From positions 806,001-870,000 of the forward strand of contig NZ_QMEY01000001.1 of the NCBI RefSeq assembly GCF_003315795.1: 64,000 nucleotides of DNA, written 5' to 3'. This document shows positions 41,691 to 50,678 of the stretch, in pieces; the stretch's first letter is position 1; the number at the start of each line of letters is the position of its first letter. Below the pieces are notes generated by a model. That model made no database searches, was not told where the DNA came from, and worked only from the letters and a program-made list of their open reading frames with translations. Source of the DNA: Spongiactinospora rosea (lineage in GTDB: Bacteria; Actinomycetota; Actinomycetes; Streptosporangiales; Streptosporangiaceae). Made by a program: the position numbers and the translations under genes.

Positions 41691-41747
41691 CCGGGCGATC
41701 TGGCGGCGTATGCCGCACTTGTTCGACACCATCAGGAGCACCCCGCG

Positions 41748-42149
41748 ATGCAGGTTGATCCCCGAGCCCATCGATTCTCAGCGGCGATCACTACTTCGGT
41801 TCTCGCGCTCGTCCTCGTGACGGGCAACGTCTGGCTGCTCGGCGCGCAGGCGCTGTTGTTCGCGCTGGGCGTGGCCGGAGTGTCGCCGTACCGGCCGATC
41901 TTCCAACGGCTCGTCAAGAGCCCGCCGAAGGAGCTGGAGGACGCCGCGCCGCCGAGATTCGCCCAAGCCGTGGGGTTGGTCTTCGCCATCGTGGGAATCG
42001 TCGGGTATGTCGTGCACGTCACGCCGCTGGCCGTCGGCGCGACCGCCGTCGCCCTTTTCGCCGCATTTCTCAATGCCGCTTTCGGCTTCTGCCTCGGCTG
42101 CGAGATGTATCTGATCATTCGCCGTCTGACCCCTGCCGCAACCCGATGA
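41748..42149 (+). CDS. DUF4395 membrane protein
   Basis: A 133-residue protein with four membrane helices. VDPRAHRFSAAIT and the C-terminal FGFCLGCEMYL (CxxC in the last helix) are diagnostic of DUF4395. The family is commonly found beside thioredoxin and thiosulfate sulfurtransferase genes, as here, so it may move reducing power or sulfur across the membrane. The sulfurtransferase gene follows after 13 bases. Confidence 0.85.
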   Translation: MQVDPRAHRFSAAITTSVLALVLVTGNVWLLGAQALLFALGVAGVSPYRPIFQRLVKSPPKELEDAAPPRFAQAVGLVFAIVGIVGYVVHVTPLAVGATAVALFAAFLNAAFGFCLGCEMYLIIRRLTPAATR

Positions 42150-42162
42150 ACCGGAGGAATTC

Positions 42163-43002
42163 ATGAGCCGCGCCGCGTCCCTGGTGGATGCCGAGTGGGT
42201 CGAGGCCAACCTCGACACCCCTGGTGTCGTGCTCGTCGAGGTCGACGAGGACACCAGCGCCTATGACAAGGGCCACATCCGTGGCGCCGTCAAGATCGAC
42301 TGGAGGAACGACCTCCAGGACCCGGTCCGCCGCGACTTCGTCGACAAGGCCGGGTTCGAGGCCCTGCTCTCGGCGCGCGGCATCGCCAACGACGACACCG
42401 TCGTCCTGTACGGCGGTAACAACAACTGGTTCGCCGCCTACGCCTACTGGTACTTCAAGCTGTACGGCCACGGCGACGTGAAGCTGCTCGACGGTGGGCG
42501 CAAGAAGTGGGAGCTCGACTCCCGCGAGCTGGTCACCGACGTGGCCGAGCGCCCGGCGACCACCTACGCCGCCCAGGAGCAGGACACCGCCATCCGCGCC
42601 TTCCGCGACGACACCGTCAACGCGATCGGCAAGCTGAACCTGGTGGACGTCCGCTCGCCCGACGAGTTCTCCGGCAAGCTGCTGGCCCCCGCCCACCTGC
42701 CGCAGGAGCAGGCGCAGCGCGGCGGGCACGTGCCGACCGCCCGGAACATCCCGTGGTCGAAGGCCGCCAACGACGACGGCACCTTCCGCTCCGACGACGA
42801 GCTGCGCAAGCTGTACGGCGAGGCGGGGGTCGACTTCGCCAAGGACACCATCGCCTACTGCCGCATCGGCGAGCGCTCGGCGCACACCTGGTTCGTGCTG
42901 CACGAGCTGCTCGAGCAGTCCAACGTCAAGAACTACGACGGATCCTGGACCGAATACGGCTCGCTCGTGGGCGTGCCGATCGAGCTTGGAGAAGCGCGAT
43001 GA
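42163..43002 (+). CDS. cysA2: Thiosulfate sulfurtransferase (rhodanese), CysA2-like
   Basis: A 279-residue protein with two rhodanese domains. The active loop is AYCRIGERSAHTWFV with the persulfide Cys near residue 235. GHIRGAVKIDW, VLYGGNNNWFAAYAYW and NYDGSWTEYGSLVG are the family landmarks. It moves sulfur from thiosulfate to thiols. A GGAGGAA ribosome site precedes the ATG. It overlaps sseC by four bases, the same pair as in mycobacteria. Confidence 0.93.
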   Translation: MSRAASLVDAEWVEANLDTPGVVLVEVDEDTSAYDKGHIRGAVKIDWRNDLQDPVRRDFVDKAGFEALLSARGIANDDTVVLYGGNNNWFAAYAYWYFKLYGHGDVKLLDGGRKKWELDSRELVTDVAERPATTYAAQEQDTAIRAFRDDTVNAIGKLNLVDVRSPDEFSGKLLAPAHLPQEQAQRGGHVPTARNIPWSKAANDDGTFRSDDELRKLYGEAGVDFAKDTIAYCRIGERSAHTWFVLHELLEQSNVKNYDGSWTEYGSLVGVPIELGEAR

Positions 43003-43301
43003 CCTTCGCCGACGGGTGCGCCGCACCCGAACAGACCGCTGAACTTCCCGCCGGGGTCGACCTGTCGACCCAGGCCGTGATCCAGGGCGTGGTGTCCGGC
43101 GCCTCGACCGCCTACGCCCGTCTCCTCGACTCCTCCGGTGAGTTCACCGGTGAGGTCGTGGTGTCCGACGAGGGAGTGTTCCGCTTCTTCGCCGCGCCGG
43201 GTGACTGGACCGTCCGCATCATCGCGGGCGGCGGGGTCACCAAGGACATCGCCGTGCAGGCCAGGCGCGGCGAGGTGGCCAAGCTCCAGGTCGCCGTCTG
43301 A
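42999..43301 (+). CDS. sseC: DUF1416 protein SseC
   Basis: A 100-residue protein with CAAPEQ near the start and GDWTVRIIAGGGVTKDIAVQA near the end, the DUF1416 pattern. It is co-encoded with CysA2-type sulfurtransferases in actinobacteria, and is thought to take part in sulfur handling. The ATG overlaps the sulfurtransferase stop. A strong terminator follows after 66 bases. Confidence 0.9.
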   Translation: MTFADGCAAPEQTAELPAGVDLSTQAVIQGVVSGASTAYARLLDSSGEFTGEVVVSDEGVFRFFAAPGDWTVRIIAGGGVTKDIAVQARRGEVAKLQVAV

Positions 43302-43367
43302 CCACGGCCGCCTGAGCGCGGCCGCTTTGAACACGGCCGGGTGAGCACGGCCGTTCATCGGGGGTGC

Positions 43368-43402
43368 GAGCGCCGGTCCTCCTAGCTGGGGGACCGGCGC
43401 TC
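43368..43402 (+). terminator. Hairpin terminator of the sulfurtransferase operon
   Basis: GAGCGCCGGTCC pairs perfectly with GGACCGGCGCTC around an 11-base loop. Located 66 bases downstream of sseC. Confidence 0.75.
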
Positions 43403-43460
43403 CGGCTTTCCGGCCCGGTCTTCATGGACCTGTCCGCATGGCCGTGACGGGATCGATACG

Positions 43461-44810
43461 ATGCCCTGGATGTCTGGTACGTCTGGATTGGCTGCTCCGC
43501 CGCGCCCCGCCCCGCAACGAGCGAGATCGCGGGCCGTCCCCTCGCCCTACTCCCTCCCCGCCCTCACCGCGCGCCTCGCCGCGACCTGCGGCGTGGGGCT
43601 GCTGCTGTGGTACCTCACCGGACAGGTCGCCAGATACGCCCTGCTCTACCTCGGCACCGAGATCTCGCACGGCGACCACCGCGAGGTCCGCCTGGTGCTG
43701 ACCATGCTGATCTTCACCGTCATCGTGGCGCTGCAGATGGTGGTCACGGTCGGCATGCTGCACACCCTGCGCGGCGCGCTGGCCGAGATCCGCGCCCGGC
43801 GCGCGGAGGGCGGCGGTGACGAGCGGTTCCTCGTGGCCTTGGACCGCGTCGCGCCCGCGTTCGCGGTCATCTACCTGACCTGGGGCTTCTTCTCCGAGGA
43901 CGCGCGCGACTTCGTGGCGCTGGATGAGATGCACCGGCTCGGCGAGCCGTTCGACGCCTACTTCCAGGGCCGGGAGAGCACGGCCGGGCGGGGCCTGCTG
44001 GACCTGGACGTACGGGTCTCGCTGGGCGTCATGATCGTCGCCTGGGTGGTCCGGCTGATCTTCAGCCGCCGCTACGACAACGGGGACGGGTCCTTCTCCG
44101 GGTCCGTGGCCGCGTTCGCCGAGCTGGCCTTCGCCTTCTTCGGGCTGAACGCGACGCTGACCATCGCCAGCGAGCGCTCGGACTGGATGTACCACCGTTC
44201 GGCCGTGGCGGGCACCCGGGACATGATCGCGCAGGCGGAGGAGAAGATCCCCGGCTGGCAGGCGTTCTGGGGGTTCGTGGGCGAGGTCTGGCCGTACATC
44301 GTGGACGCCATGGTCCTGCCGCTCACCTGGCTGGCCGTCGGCATCCTGGTCTTCGGCGCGGACATCAGCGACACCAGGGCGGCGATCAGGGGCACCCGGA
44401 TGGAACGCGTCGCGGGCCGCCTGGACCAGACGCACAACCTCACCAGGCAGGCCATCACCAAGATCACCGGCGGGCTCCAGGACCGCTGGATCCCGATCGC
44501 GCACGCGCTGCGGCTCACCGTGCGCGGCGGCGCGCCGCTGTTCGGCATGTTCTGCCTGTGCTACGTCGGGCTGCGGTTCGTGGTGGACCACGGCGTACGC
44601 GGGCTGCAGCACCTGATCGGCGCGACCGAGCAGTACTTCTGGCAGGTCCTCGCCTGGCCGGTGTTCCTGCTCGCCGAGCTGATCATCACCGTGCTCACCA
44701 TGTGCCTGCTCGCCGCGACCTTCGACATCGCCTCCACCCGGGCGCGGGCGCTCGGCCTGGACCGCGGCGAGGCGGCCGGCGATCAGCGGTCGAACACGAA
44801 CACGTCGTAG
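43461..44810 (+). CDS. Polytopic membrane protein of unknown function
   Basis: A 449-residue protein with about eight membrane helices (for example GLLLWYLTGQVARYALLYL, LVLTMLIFTVIVALQMVV, LGVMIVAWVVRLIF, PLFGMFCLCYVGLRFVV, PVFLLAELIITVLTMCLLAA). A cytoplasmic or exposed loop of ~60 residues (ERSDWMYHRSAVAGTRDMIAQAEEKIPG) separates the halves. No transporter motif is recognised. Its 3' end overlaps the converging operon of three exported proteins by 28 bases. It may act with them. Confidence 0.6.
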   Translation: MPWMSGTSGLAAPPRPAPQRARSRAVPSPYSLPALTARLAATCGVGLLLWYLTGQVARYALLYLGTEISHGDHREVRLVLTMLIFTVIVALQMVVTVGMLHTLRGALAEIRARRAEGGGDERFLVALDRVAPAFAVIYLTWGFFSEDARDFVALDEMHRLGEPFDAYFQGRESTAGRGLLDLDVRVSLGVMIVAWVVRLIFSRRYDNGDGSFSGSVAAFAELAFAFFGLNATLTIASERSDWMYHRSAVAGTRDMIAQAEEKIPGWQAFWGFVGEVWPYIVDAMVLPLTWLAVGILVFGADISDTRAAIRGTRMERVAGRLDQTHNLTRQAITKITGGLQDRWIPIAHALRLTVRGGAPLFGMFCLCYVGLRFVVDHGVRGLQHLIGATEQYFWQVLAWPVFLLAELIITVLTMCLLAATFDIASTRARALGLDRGEAAGDQRSNTNTS

Positions 44811-45685
44811 GTCTCCTGCTGCCCCTGGGCGGCCTTCCGCAGGTCGGTCTCGGCGGTGTGGCGGTAGGCGTTGGGCTTCAGGCGTACGCGCACCCGGTCG
44901 GCCACCGCCGCCGGCACGATGCCGAGCCAGGTGTAGCCGTACGGCGTGCGCAGCTTGTGCTCGGCCACGTCCGTCGGGACGTTGTCCTCGAAGTCCAGGA
45001 CCTGCCAGCTTCTGCCGGCGTCGTCGGTCAGCTCGACCTCGGGCTTGGTGTCGCGCAGCGCCCCGTCCTGGTTCAGCGCGACCCTTGTGGCACTGACCTT
45101 CATCCAGGTCCGCTCGGGCGGGAGGGGCTTGGCCCCCTTCGGCGGGGGAATCCGCGCCACGGCGACCTGCCAGGAGACGTTCAGGAAGGTCAGCGGCTTG
45201 CCCGCGGGCACGGTGTGGACGACGTCCCGGTCGAAGTTCTCCACATGGACCAGGTAGCGGTCCACGGTCGGCGCCCCGAACGCGAGCACGGCGAGCGCGC
45301 CCAGCGCCGCCAGCCGCAGGCCCGTCCGCCGCGAACGGCCGGGCGGCGGGGGCGTGGAGCCGTCGCCCTGCTCCGGCCCCGGCGGCGACACCTGATGCTC
45401 CTCCCGCGCCCGCGGCGTCTCCGGCGGCGGCCCCGTCCTGCGCCGCCGCCCCCGCCGCTGCTCGCCCTCGGCCCTCCCGGGACCACCGGCCGGGCCGGGC
45501 GGCCAGGCGTGATCCCCGGAAGGCTGGACCTGTCCCGCAGGCCACTGGGTGTGGCCGGGCGGCGGAGCGGGGCGGCTTTGGGGCGGCGCGGGGGGCGGGG
45601 GATAGGGGCCCGGTGGGGGGCCGAACCAGTCGCCGGGGCCGGAGGGGCGCCGGGGGTCTTGGGGATGCTGCCGGTTGCCGTCCAT
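44783..45685 (-). CDS. Pro-rich single-pass exported protein
   Basis: A 300-residue protein. The first ~115 residues are Pro/Gly/Arg-rich and presumably cytoplasmic and disordered. A membrane helix follows (about 122-140, LAALGALAVLAFGAPTV), then an extracytoplasmic beta domain (VSWQVAVARIPPPKG, YGYTWLGIVPAAVADRVRVRLKP). Family not recognised. It is the last of three similar genes, three bases after the middle one. Confidence 0.6.
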   Translation of the reverse strand: MDGNRQHPQDPRRPSGPGDWFGPPPGPYPPPPAPPQSRPAPPPGHTQWPAGQVQPSGDHAWPPGPAGGPGRAEGEQRRGRRRRTGPPPETPRAREEHQVSPPGPEQGDGSTPPPPGRSRRTGLRLAALGALAVLAFGAPTVDRYLVHVENFDRDVVHTVPAGKPLTFLNVSWQVAVARIPPPKGAKPLPPERTWMKVSATRVALNQDGALRDTKPEVELTDDAGRSWQVLDFEDNVPTDVAEHKLRTPYGYTWLGIVPAAVADRVRVRLKPNAYRHTAETDLRKAAQGQQETYDVFVFDR

Positions 45686-45688
45686 GAG

Positions 45689-46327
45689 TCAGTTCCCGCG
45701 CGTGAGCTTGTAGGGGTGCTGCGCCCTGGCGACCAGGTCGCCCGCCGCCTTCTCGTCCAGCCCCAGATCGATCACCGCCGCCGGCGGATAGGGCTCGATC
45801 AGCACGTTCTCGCGATCCGGGGTCACCACGACGCTGCCGCCCGCGACCGCCTCCCGCGGCACCTCGAAGACGAAGACGCCCTTGACCCACCACCCGGGCT
45901 GGATCCAGGGCTCGGCCAGAGTGTGCGCCCCGCGTACCTTGTCCGTGGTCAGGAACCGGCGTCCGTCGGCGGCGGCGAACTCGGCGTCGATGTGCATGGG
46001 CTCGGCCGGCACCGTCGCGGACGCCTGGACGACCAGGAACAGCCCTTCGCCGTCCACGACCTTGTTCTTGTTCCCGTCCGGGACCTCGATGGACGTGGCC
46101 GCCGTCACCGACTCGACCTTGGCGGAGTACCGGCCGGTCGCGACCTCCTCCCGCACCGCTCCGGTCGAGGCCAGCGGGGCCGCCTTCTCCTCGGGCGTCA
46201 GCGTGAGGAACTGCAGGGTCACCGCGACGGCGGCCAGCGCGACCCCCGCCACCGTGCTCGTCACTCTGCCGCTTCCCCTGGCCGAGGCCCGCCGCCGCCC
46301 GCCGGCCTGCCGCCGCGAACCCGTCAT
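45689..46327 (-). CDS. Single-pass exported protein, second of three
   Basis: A 212-residue protein: basic N-terminus (SRRQAGGRRRASARGSGR), one membrane helix (about 20-40) and an outside domain with GLFLVVQASATVPAEPMHID and WWVKGVFVFEVP, reminiscent of DUF4352-type telokin-like folds. The ATG at 46327 overlaps the upstream stop (ATGA); an earlier in-frame ATG would run far into that gene. Confidence 0.6.
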   Translation of the reverse strand: MTGSRRQAGGRRRASARGSGRVTSTVAGVALAAVAVTLQFLTLTPEEKAAPLASTGAVREEVATGRYSAKVESVTAATSIEVPDGNKNKVVDGEGLFLVVQASATVPAEPMHIDAEFAAADGRRFLTTDKVRGAHTLAEPWIQPGWWVKGVFVFEVPREAVAGGSVVVTPDRENVLIEPYPPAAVIDLGLDEKAAGDLVARAQHPYKLTRGN

Positions 46328-46992
46328 CACGCCTCCCCGCGCTGGACCGGCAGGGTGACCTTCGCGACGACCACCGGCGCGTAGCGCTTGTCGCCCGCCT
46401 CCTCCATCACGGAGGACCACTCCGCGACCTTGGACGGGAACCGCTCCTGCATCTCGAATGAGCCCATGTGCAGCACCAGCGTCCCGGGGACCCGCGCGTC
46501 CTCGTCCAGCTCGTAGCGGACCACGACGGTGGCGGGGACCCCCGGATGGAGCTGCCTGGACTCCACGCCGCCCCGGGTCAGCACCAGGCCGGTCCCGCCC
46601 GACCCGGACTTGATCTCCGGTTCCGTCCGCAGGACGGAACCGCCGAAGAAGGAGAAGAAGGAGGACCGGCGTCCCGGCGGGGAGGGGCTGCCCACCGGCA
46701 CGGTCTTCGCACCCAGGTTGGTGACCTTGAACATCAGGTCGATGAACCGTTTCTCCTCGGAGAACCTGTTGGCGGGCGGCACCGCGACGAACTTCGTCCC
46801 CAGGAACCGCGTGGCGAACTGGCCCTGGTCGAGCGTGTCGCCCGGCCCGAGCGCGGCCGGCGGCGGGTCGGGCACCCGGTCGAGTCCTCCCAGCACCGCC
46901 GTGGCCCCCATGCCCGTGGCCAGGAGGACCGCGATCACCGGTACGAGCACCGGTCGCTTCTTACGGCTGCCGCCGCCGGGAGGTGACGTCAT
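46327..46992 (-). CDS. Single-pass exported protein, first of three (DUF4352-like)
   Basis: A 221-residue protein with one N-terminal helix (VLVPVIAVLLATGMGATAV) and a DUF4352-like outer domain (FIDLMFKVTNLGAKTVPVGSP, VPATVVVRYELDED). It heads a three-gene operon of similarly built proteins, which suggests a small membrane complex. TAACAT eight bases before the ATG suggests leaderless translation. Confidence 0.6.
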   Translation of the reverse strand: MTSPPGGGSRKKRPVLVPVIAVLLATGMGATAVLGGLDRVPDPPPAALGPGDTLDQGQFATRFLGTKFVAVPPANRFSEEKRFIDLMFKVTNLGAKTVPVGSPSPPGRRSSFFSFFGGSVLRTEPEIKSGSGGTGLVLTRGGVESRQLHPGVPATVVVRYELDEDARVPGTLVLHMGSFEMQERFPSKVAEWSSVMEEAGDKRYAPVVVAKVTLPVQRGEA

Positions 46993-47436
46993 AACAGAGC
47001 ATGTTAGTGGGGCTAGTGTCCAGATTTGAGTCGAACGCCCGTTGTGCTCCAGCGGTGGCCTCGGCGTACGCCAGGTATGGCCCGGCCGTTGACGGGGATT
47101 CTGACCGTCCGAGAGGTGTCCGGGGTCACCGCATCCGGGGTGTCCGGCTCCCGCCCGGGGGCGCCGATGGGCGTCGGTCCATGTGGCCAGTGTGGGCGGG
47201 TTGCCGGACTATGGGAGCGACTCATGCTTTTATGGTGTTTAGGGACTGGTCGACCGGTGTCTCCGCTGTTGAATGGGTACAGCGCTTCCCAGATTGCCTA
47301 TGGCGTCCGGGTGTGGGCTTTCTCATTTCTCATGCCCGCCGTGCCGCCGAGATGACTGCACACCGATTTTCATGGCCTAGAATTGGTTTGACCCTGCGGT
47401 CCACAGCAGATTGCCAATACTGTTGGGAGGCTGTAA
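46993..47436. other. Gene-free stretch
   Basis: About 440 bases of lower GC content than neighbours. Frames stay partly open but none resembles a protein family or shows a good start. A TTGACC box at 47388-47393 may belong to the promoter of the XRE gene downstream. Nothing else recognised. Confidence 0.4.
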
Positions 47437-48264
47437 GTGGGTGCCGAGTCAACCCCCGACCCGGAGTCGCCACGTGTCCGCTTCGGTGCGGAAATGCGGC
47501 GCTTGCGGCGGGAAGCGCGATGGTCACAGGCTGCGGTCGGCGCGCGCTTGGGCTGCACGCAGACCCAGGTGAGCCGTCTCGAACTGGCCTCGCGCACACC
47601 GTCGCAGTCCGACGCCGAGCGGTTAGACCAAATGTTCGGCTTAACCAAGAAACAGCACTTTACGCTGCTGTATAAGCGCATCTTCTCCCATACCGGGGGC
47701 CCTAGCTGGTTTCTGGGCTGGGTCGACGAGATCGAGCCCGCCGCCAGGGTAATTCGTTCATGGGATCCGCTGCTGATCCCGGGGCTGCTCCAGACCGAGG
47801 AGTATGCCCGATGTGTCTTCGCGCAGAGCCCGCGGATCACCGAAGAGGAGGTGGAGGCCCGGGTCCGGGCGCGATTGCGGCGGCAGCGCATCTTCGACCG
47901 GAGTGACCCGCCTTATCTGCTGGTGCTCATGGACGAGGGCGTGCTGCGCCGCCGGGTGGGCGGCCCCGAGGTCATGCGCGACCAGCTCGATCGCCTGCTG
48001 GAGGCGGCCAAGCTGCCCAACGTCTGCATCCAGGTGGTCGATCCGGGCTGCCTGGCCGGCATGCCGGGCACGTTCATGATCGCGGAGATGCCCGAGGGCG
48101 AGCCGGACGCGTCCTACACCGATTCCGCCGCAGAGGGTCGGATCTCCACCAATCGCGACATCCTTGCCTCTCTTTCCAATCGATATGAGGCGATCAGGCG
48201 CTGGGCCTACCCTGAGCACGTGTCCCTGCGCATGATCCAGGAGGTCAGGGAGGAATGGGCCTGA
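47437..48264 (+). CDS. XRE regulator with DUF5753 domain
   Basis: A 275-residue protein. HTH at about residues 15-70 (FGAEMRRLRREARWSQAAVGARLGCTQTQVSRLELASRTPS). The DUF5753 domain follows (WFLGWVDEIEPAARVIRSWDPLLIPGLLQTEEYARCVF, RQRIFDRSDPPYLLVLMDEGVLRR). In actinomycetes this family usually sits next to a DUF397 gene; none is present here, so this copy is an orphan. GTG start with GGGAGG upstream. Confidence 0.9.
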   Translation: MGAESTPDPESPRVRFGAEMRRLRREARWSQAAVGARLGCTQTQVSRLELASRTPSQSDAERLDQMFGLTKKQHFTLLYKRIFSHTGGPSWFLGWVDEIEPAARVIRSWDPLLIPGLLQTEEYARCVFAQSPRITEEEVEARVRARLRRQRIFDRSDPPYLLVLMDEGVLRRRVGGPEVMRDQLDRLLEAAKLPNVCIQVVDPGCLAGMPGTFMIAEMPEGEPDASYTDSAAEGRISTNRDILASLSNRYEAIRRWAYPEHVSLRMIQEVREEWA

Positions 48265-48278
48265 GGTCCCGGTTCTCA

Positions 48279-48310
48279 CCCCGGCGAGCGGCGCTCCTTC
48301 CTCGCCGGGG
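48279..48310 (+). terminator. Hairpin terminator after the XRE-DUF5753 gene
   Basis: CCCCGGCGAG and CTCGCCGGGG form a perfect 10-bp stem with a 12-base loop, 15 bases past the stop. The stretch from here to 48488 shows no gene. Confidence 0.7.
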
Positions 48311-48488
48311 CGAAGGACGCCGGTGCGGCGCTGGGGCGCGGCGGCACCCGGCGTACCGCTGAGGCGCGTGGGGACACTGGGCCAGAAGATCGCGGGGAAA
48401 TCCGGCTGATTGGGCAGAACCCGGCCCCAAAGCCGACGGGGCCTTTATACGCTGTCTCGAAGGCGACGATTGGCGGCCGGAGGTCCCC

Positions 48489-50522
48489 GTGGCGGACGTG
48501 CATCCCGAGCACGCACAGCTCCAGGCGGACCGGATCTACCTGGGCTGGCAATACGTGCTGCTGTACCCCGACCCGGGGCCGCCGCCGAAGCGTCCCTCGC
48601 CGGGCGACGCCCCCGGCCCGCTCCCGGCCGTCGATCCCGAGTGGGTCCGCAGGGAGAAGCTTCAGGAAGACCTGCTGAACCGCCCGGTGCGGATCTTCCG
48701 CGCCTTCATGGTCATCGTCGCGCTGATGATCTTCACGCTGGGCGTCACCGAGATGCTGAGCTGGTCGTTCGCGCTGATCGGCCTGGCGGCCACCGGCGGT
48801 GTGGCGATCTTCACCAGCTACGCGATCTACCAGGGCAACCGCGCGGTACGGCACCGGGTGGCCGAGAAGCAGGCCGAACAGGACCGGCTGCGCCGCGAGC
48901 GCGAACACGAGCTGTTCCAGGCCCAGGAGGAGCACGCCCGGCGCTACCGGGAGTGGGAGGAGAAGAAACGCCGCTTCGACCAGCAGGTGTCCTGGTACGC
49001 CGTGGCCGTCCCCGACGAGATCGACCGCATCGACGTGGCGGGCGGCACGCTGCCGGGCTGGTCGGCGCTGATCACGCTGATCGGCGCGACCCGGCTCTAC
49101 AGCGGCGGCCACCTGACCGTGCTCGACCTGTCCGAGGGGGCCATCGCCAAAGACCTCATCGAGCTGGCCACCCGCGGCGGTGACGACCCGCTGGTCTGGG
49201 TGCTCCCGGTGGACCTCCCCCGGCTCGACCTCGGCGCCACCCTGCCGCCCGAGGCGTTCGCCGACGTGCTCGCGCACGTCGTGAGCGTCAGCGAGGAGCA
49301 CCACACCACCCGCGACCTGTCCTTCGACAACGCGATCCTGGAGCGGGTCCTTGAGGTGCTGGGCGAGAACGCCACGATCAACCAGGTCACCGCGGCCCTG
49401 CGGGCGCTGGCCCAGGTCGGCGACCCCCGCGAGGACCTCCGGCTGGGCCTGATCACCGCGACCCAGCTGGAGAAGATCGGCACGCTGTTCGGGCGCGGGG
49501 TCAGCGACCGGGTGGTCATCGAGCGGGCCTGGGCGCTGGAGGCGCAGCTACGCAAGCTGGAGACGCTGGGCAGCGAGGCCGTACGACTGCCGCCCGCGCG
49601 GCTGCGGGTGATCAGCATGGACCGCCAGGCGGGCGTGCTCGGCAACCGGGTGCTCGGCACCTACGTGGCCACCGCGCTGACCCACATCCTGCGCCAGTCG
49701 CCCGCCGCAGACCGGCCCTGGTACCACACCATCATCGTCGCGGGCGCGGACAAGCTGCGCGGCGACGTTCTCGACCGGCTGATGGACGCCTGCGAGACCT
49801 CCCGCACCGGCCTCGTGCTGACCTACCGCAGCCTGACCCCGACCGTGAAGGAACGCCTGGGCCGGGGTCACGCCGCCGTGGCGTTCATGCGGCTCGGCAA
49901 CGCCGAGGACGCCCGGGTGGCCAGCGAGCACGTCGGTACCGAGCACCGGCTGGAGCTGGCCACCCTCACCGAGACGATCAGCGCCCCGGTGGACGGCCTG
50001 GACGGCGGCTACACCTCCACCGTGGTCGCCCTCGACGACGACGGCGAGGCCGGCCGCGACCCCGCCGAGCCCGACCTGCGCGAGGACATCACCGAGTCCA
50101 CCGAGTGGGGCAGGGCGGCCAGCAAGGCCATCGGCGGCGAGACCGAGCGGGTGCTCCAGCGCTCCCGGGAGTTCCTGGTCGAGCCGCACCAGCTCCAGCA
50201 GCTCCCCACCACGTCGGTGATCGTCACCGACGCGACCGCCACCGGCAGGCGGGTGCGCCTGGCCGACGCCAACCCGGCGATCCTGACCTTCCCCCGCACC
50301 ACCCTGGGCGAGCTGGAAGACGTCAAGGACGCCCTGCAACGGGTGCCCGAGCAGCAACAGCAGCCGCCCCCGCCGCCCGAGGGCGAGGACGGCCCGCCGC
50401 AGCCGGCCCCCGACGCCCCGGGAAACGGCCAGATGCGGGTCGAGACGCCCGTGCCGCCGCACCTGGTCCCGCCCAACCTGGGGCCGCCCCCCGCCCGGCT
50501 GGACTGGCGCCGCCGCCGCTGA
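48489..50522 (+). CDS. Two-TM membrane protein with coiled coil and ATPase-like C-terminal region
   Basis: A 677-residue protein. Residues about 70-115 hold two adjacent membrane helices (FMVIVALMIFTLGVTEML, FALIGLAATGGVAIFTSYAIY). A charged coiled coil follows (about 118-165, AEKQAEQDRLRREREHELFQ). The middle and C-terminal part (IIVAGADKLRGDVLDRLMDACE, GTGLVLTYRS-like, GHAAVAFMRLGNAEDARVASE) resembles the second half of TraG/VirD4- or HerA-type ATPases but no Walker A loop is present. The tail is Pro/Gln-rich. It probably works with the ATPase encoded 157 bases downstream. Confidence 0.65.
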   Translation: MADVHPEHAQLQADRIYLGWQYVLLYPDPGPPPKRPSPGDAPGPLPAVDPEWVRREKLQEDLLNRPVRIFRAFMVIVALMIFTLGVTEMLSWSFALIGLAATGGVAIFTSYAIYQGNRAVRHRVAEKQAEQDRLRREREHELFQAQEEHARRYREWEEKKRRFDQQVSWYAVAVPDEIDRIDVAGGTLPGWSALITLIGATRLYSGGHLTVLDLSEGAIAKDLIELATRGGDDPLVWVLPVDLPRLDLGATLPPEAFADVLAHVVSVSEEHHTTRDLSFDNAILERVLEVLGENATINQVTAALRALAQVGDPREDLRLGLITATQLEKIGTLFGRGVSDRVVIERAWALEAQLRKLETLGSEAVRLPPARLRVISMDRQAGVLGNRVLGTYVATALTHILRQSPAADRPWYHTIIVAGADKLRGDVLDRLMDACETSRTGLVLTYRSLTPTVKERLGRGHAAVAFMRLGNAEDARVASEHVGTEHRLELATLTETISAPVDGLDGGYTSTVVALDDDGEAGRDPAEPDLREDITESTEWGRAASKAIGGETERVLQRSREFLVEPHQLQQLPTTSVIVTDATATGRRVRLADANPAILTFPRTTLGELEDVKDALQRVPEQQQQPPPPPEGEDGPPQPAPDAPGNGQMRVETPVPPHLVPPNLGPPPARLDWRRRR

Positions 50523-50678
50523 ACCGCTCCGGTCCGCGCCCGCCGCGGGCACCGGAGATGGCAAGGTGGTCGATGGACTACGGACCTGAATCGATGTCAT
50601 GGTAGGACGCCTCGCCGCCGGTCACCCGGGGGATCGGCGGGCGGCGTGGCAGGCAGAGTCGCCGAGCGCGGGAGTCAC

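Noticed and set aside
47001..47675. Open frame across the gene-free stretch into the XRE gene
   Set aside because: No recognisable protein pattern and it is out of frame with the clear XRE-DUF5753 protein.
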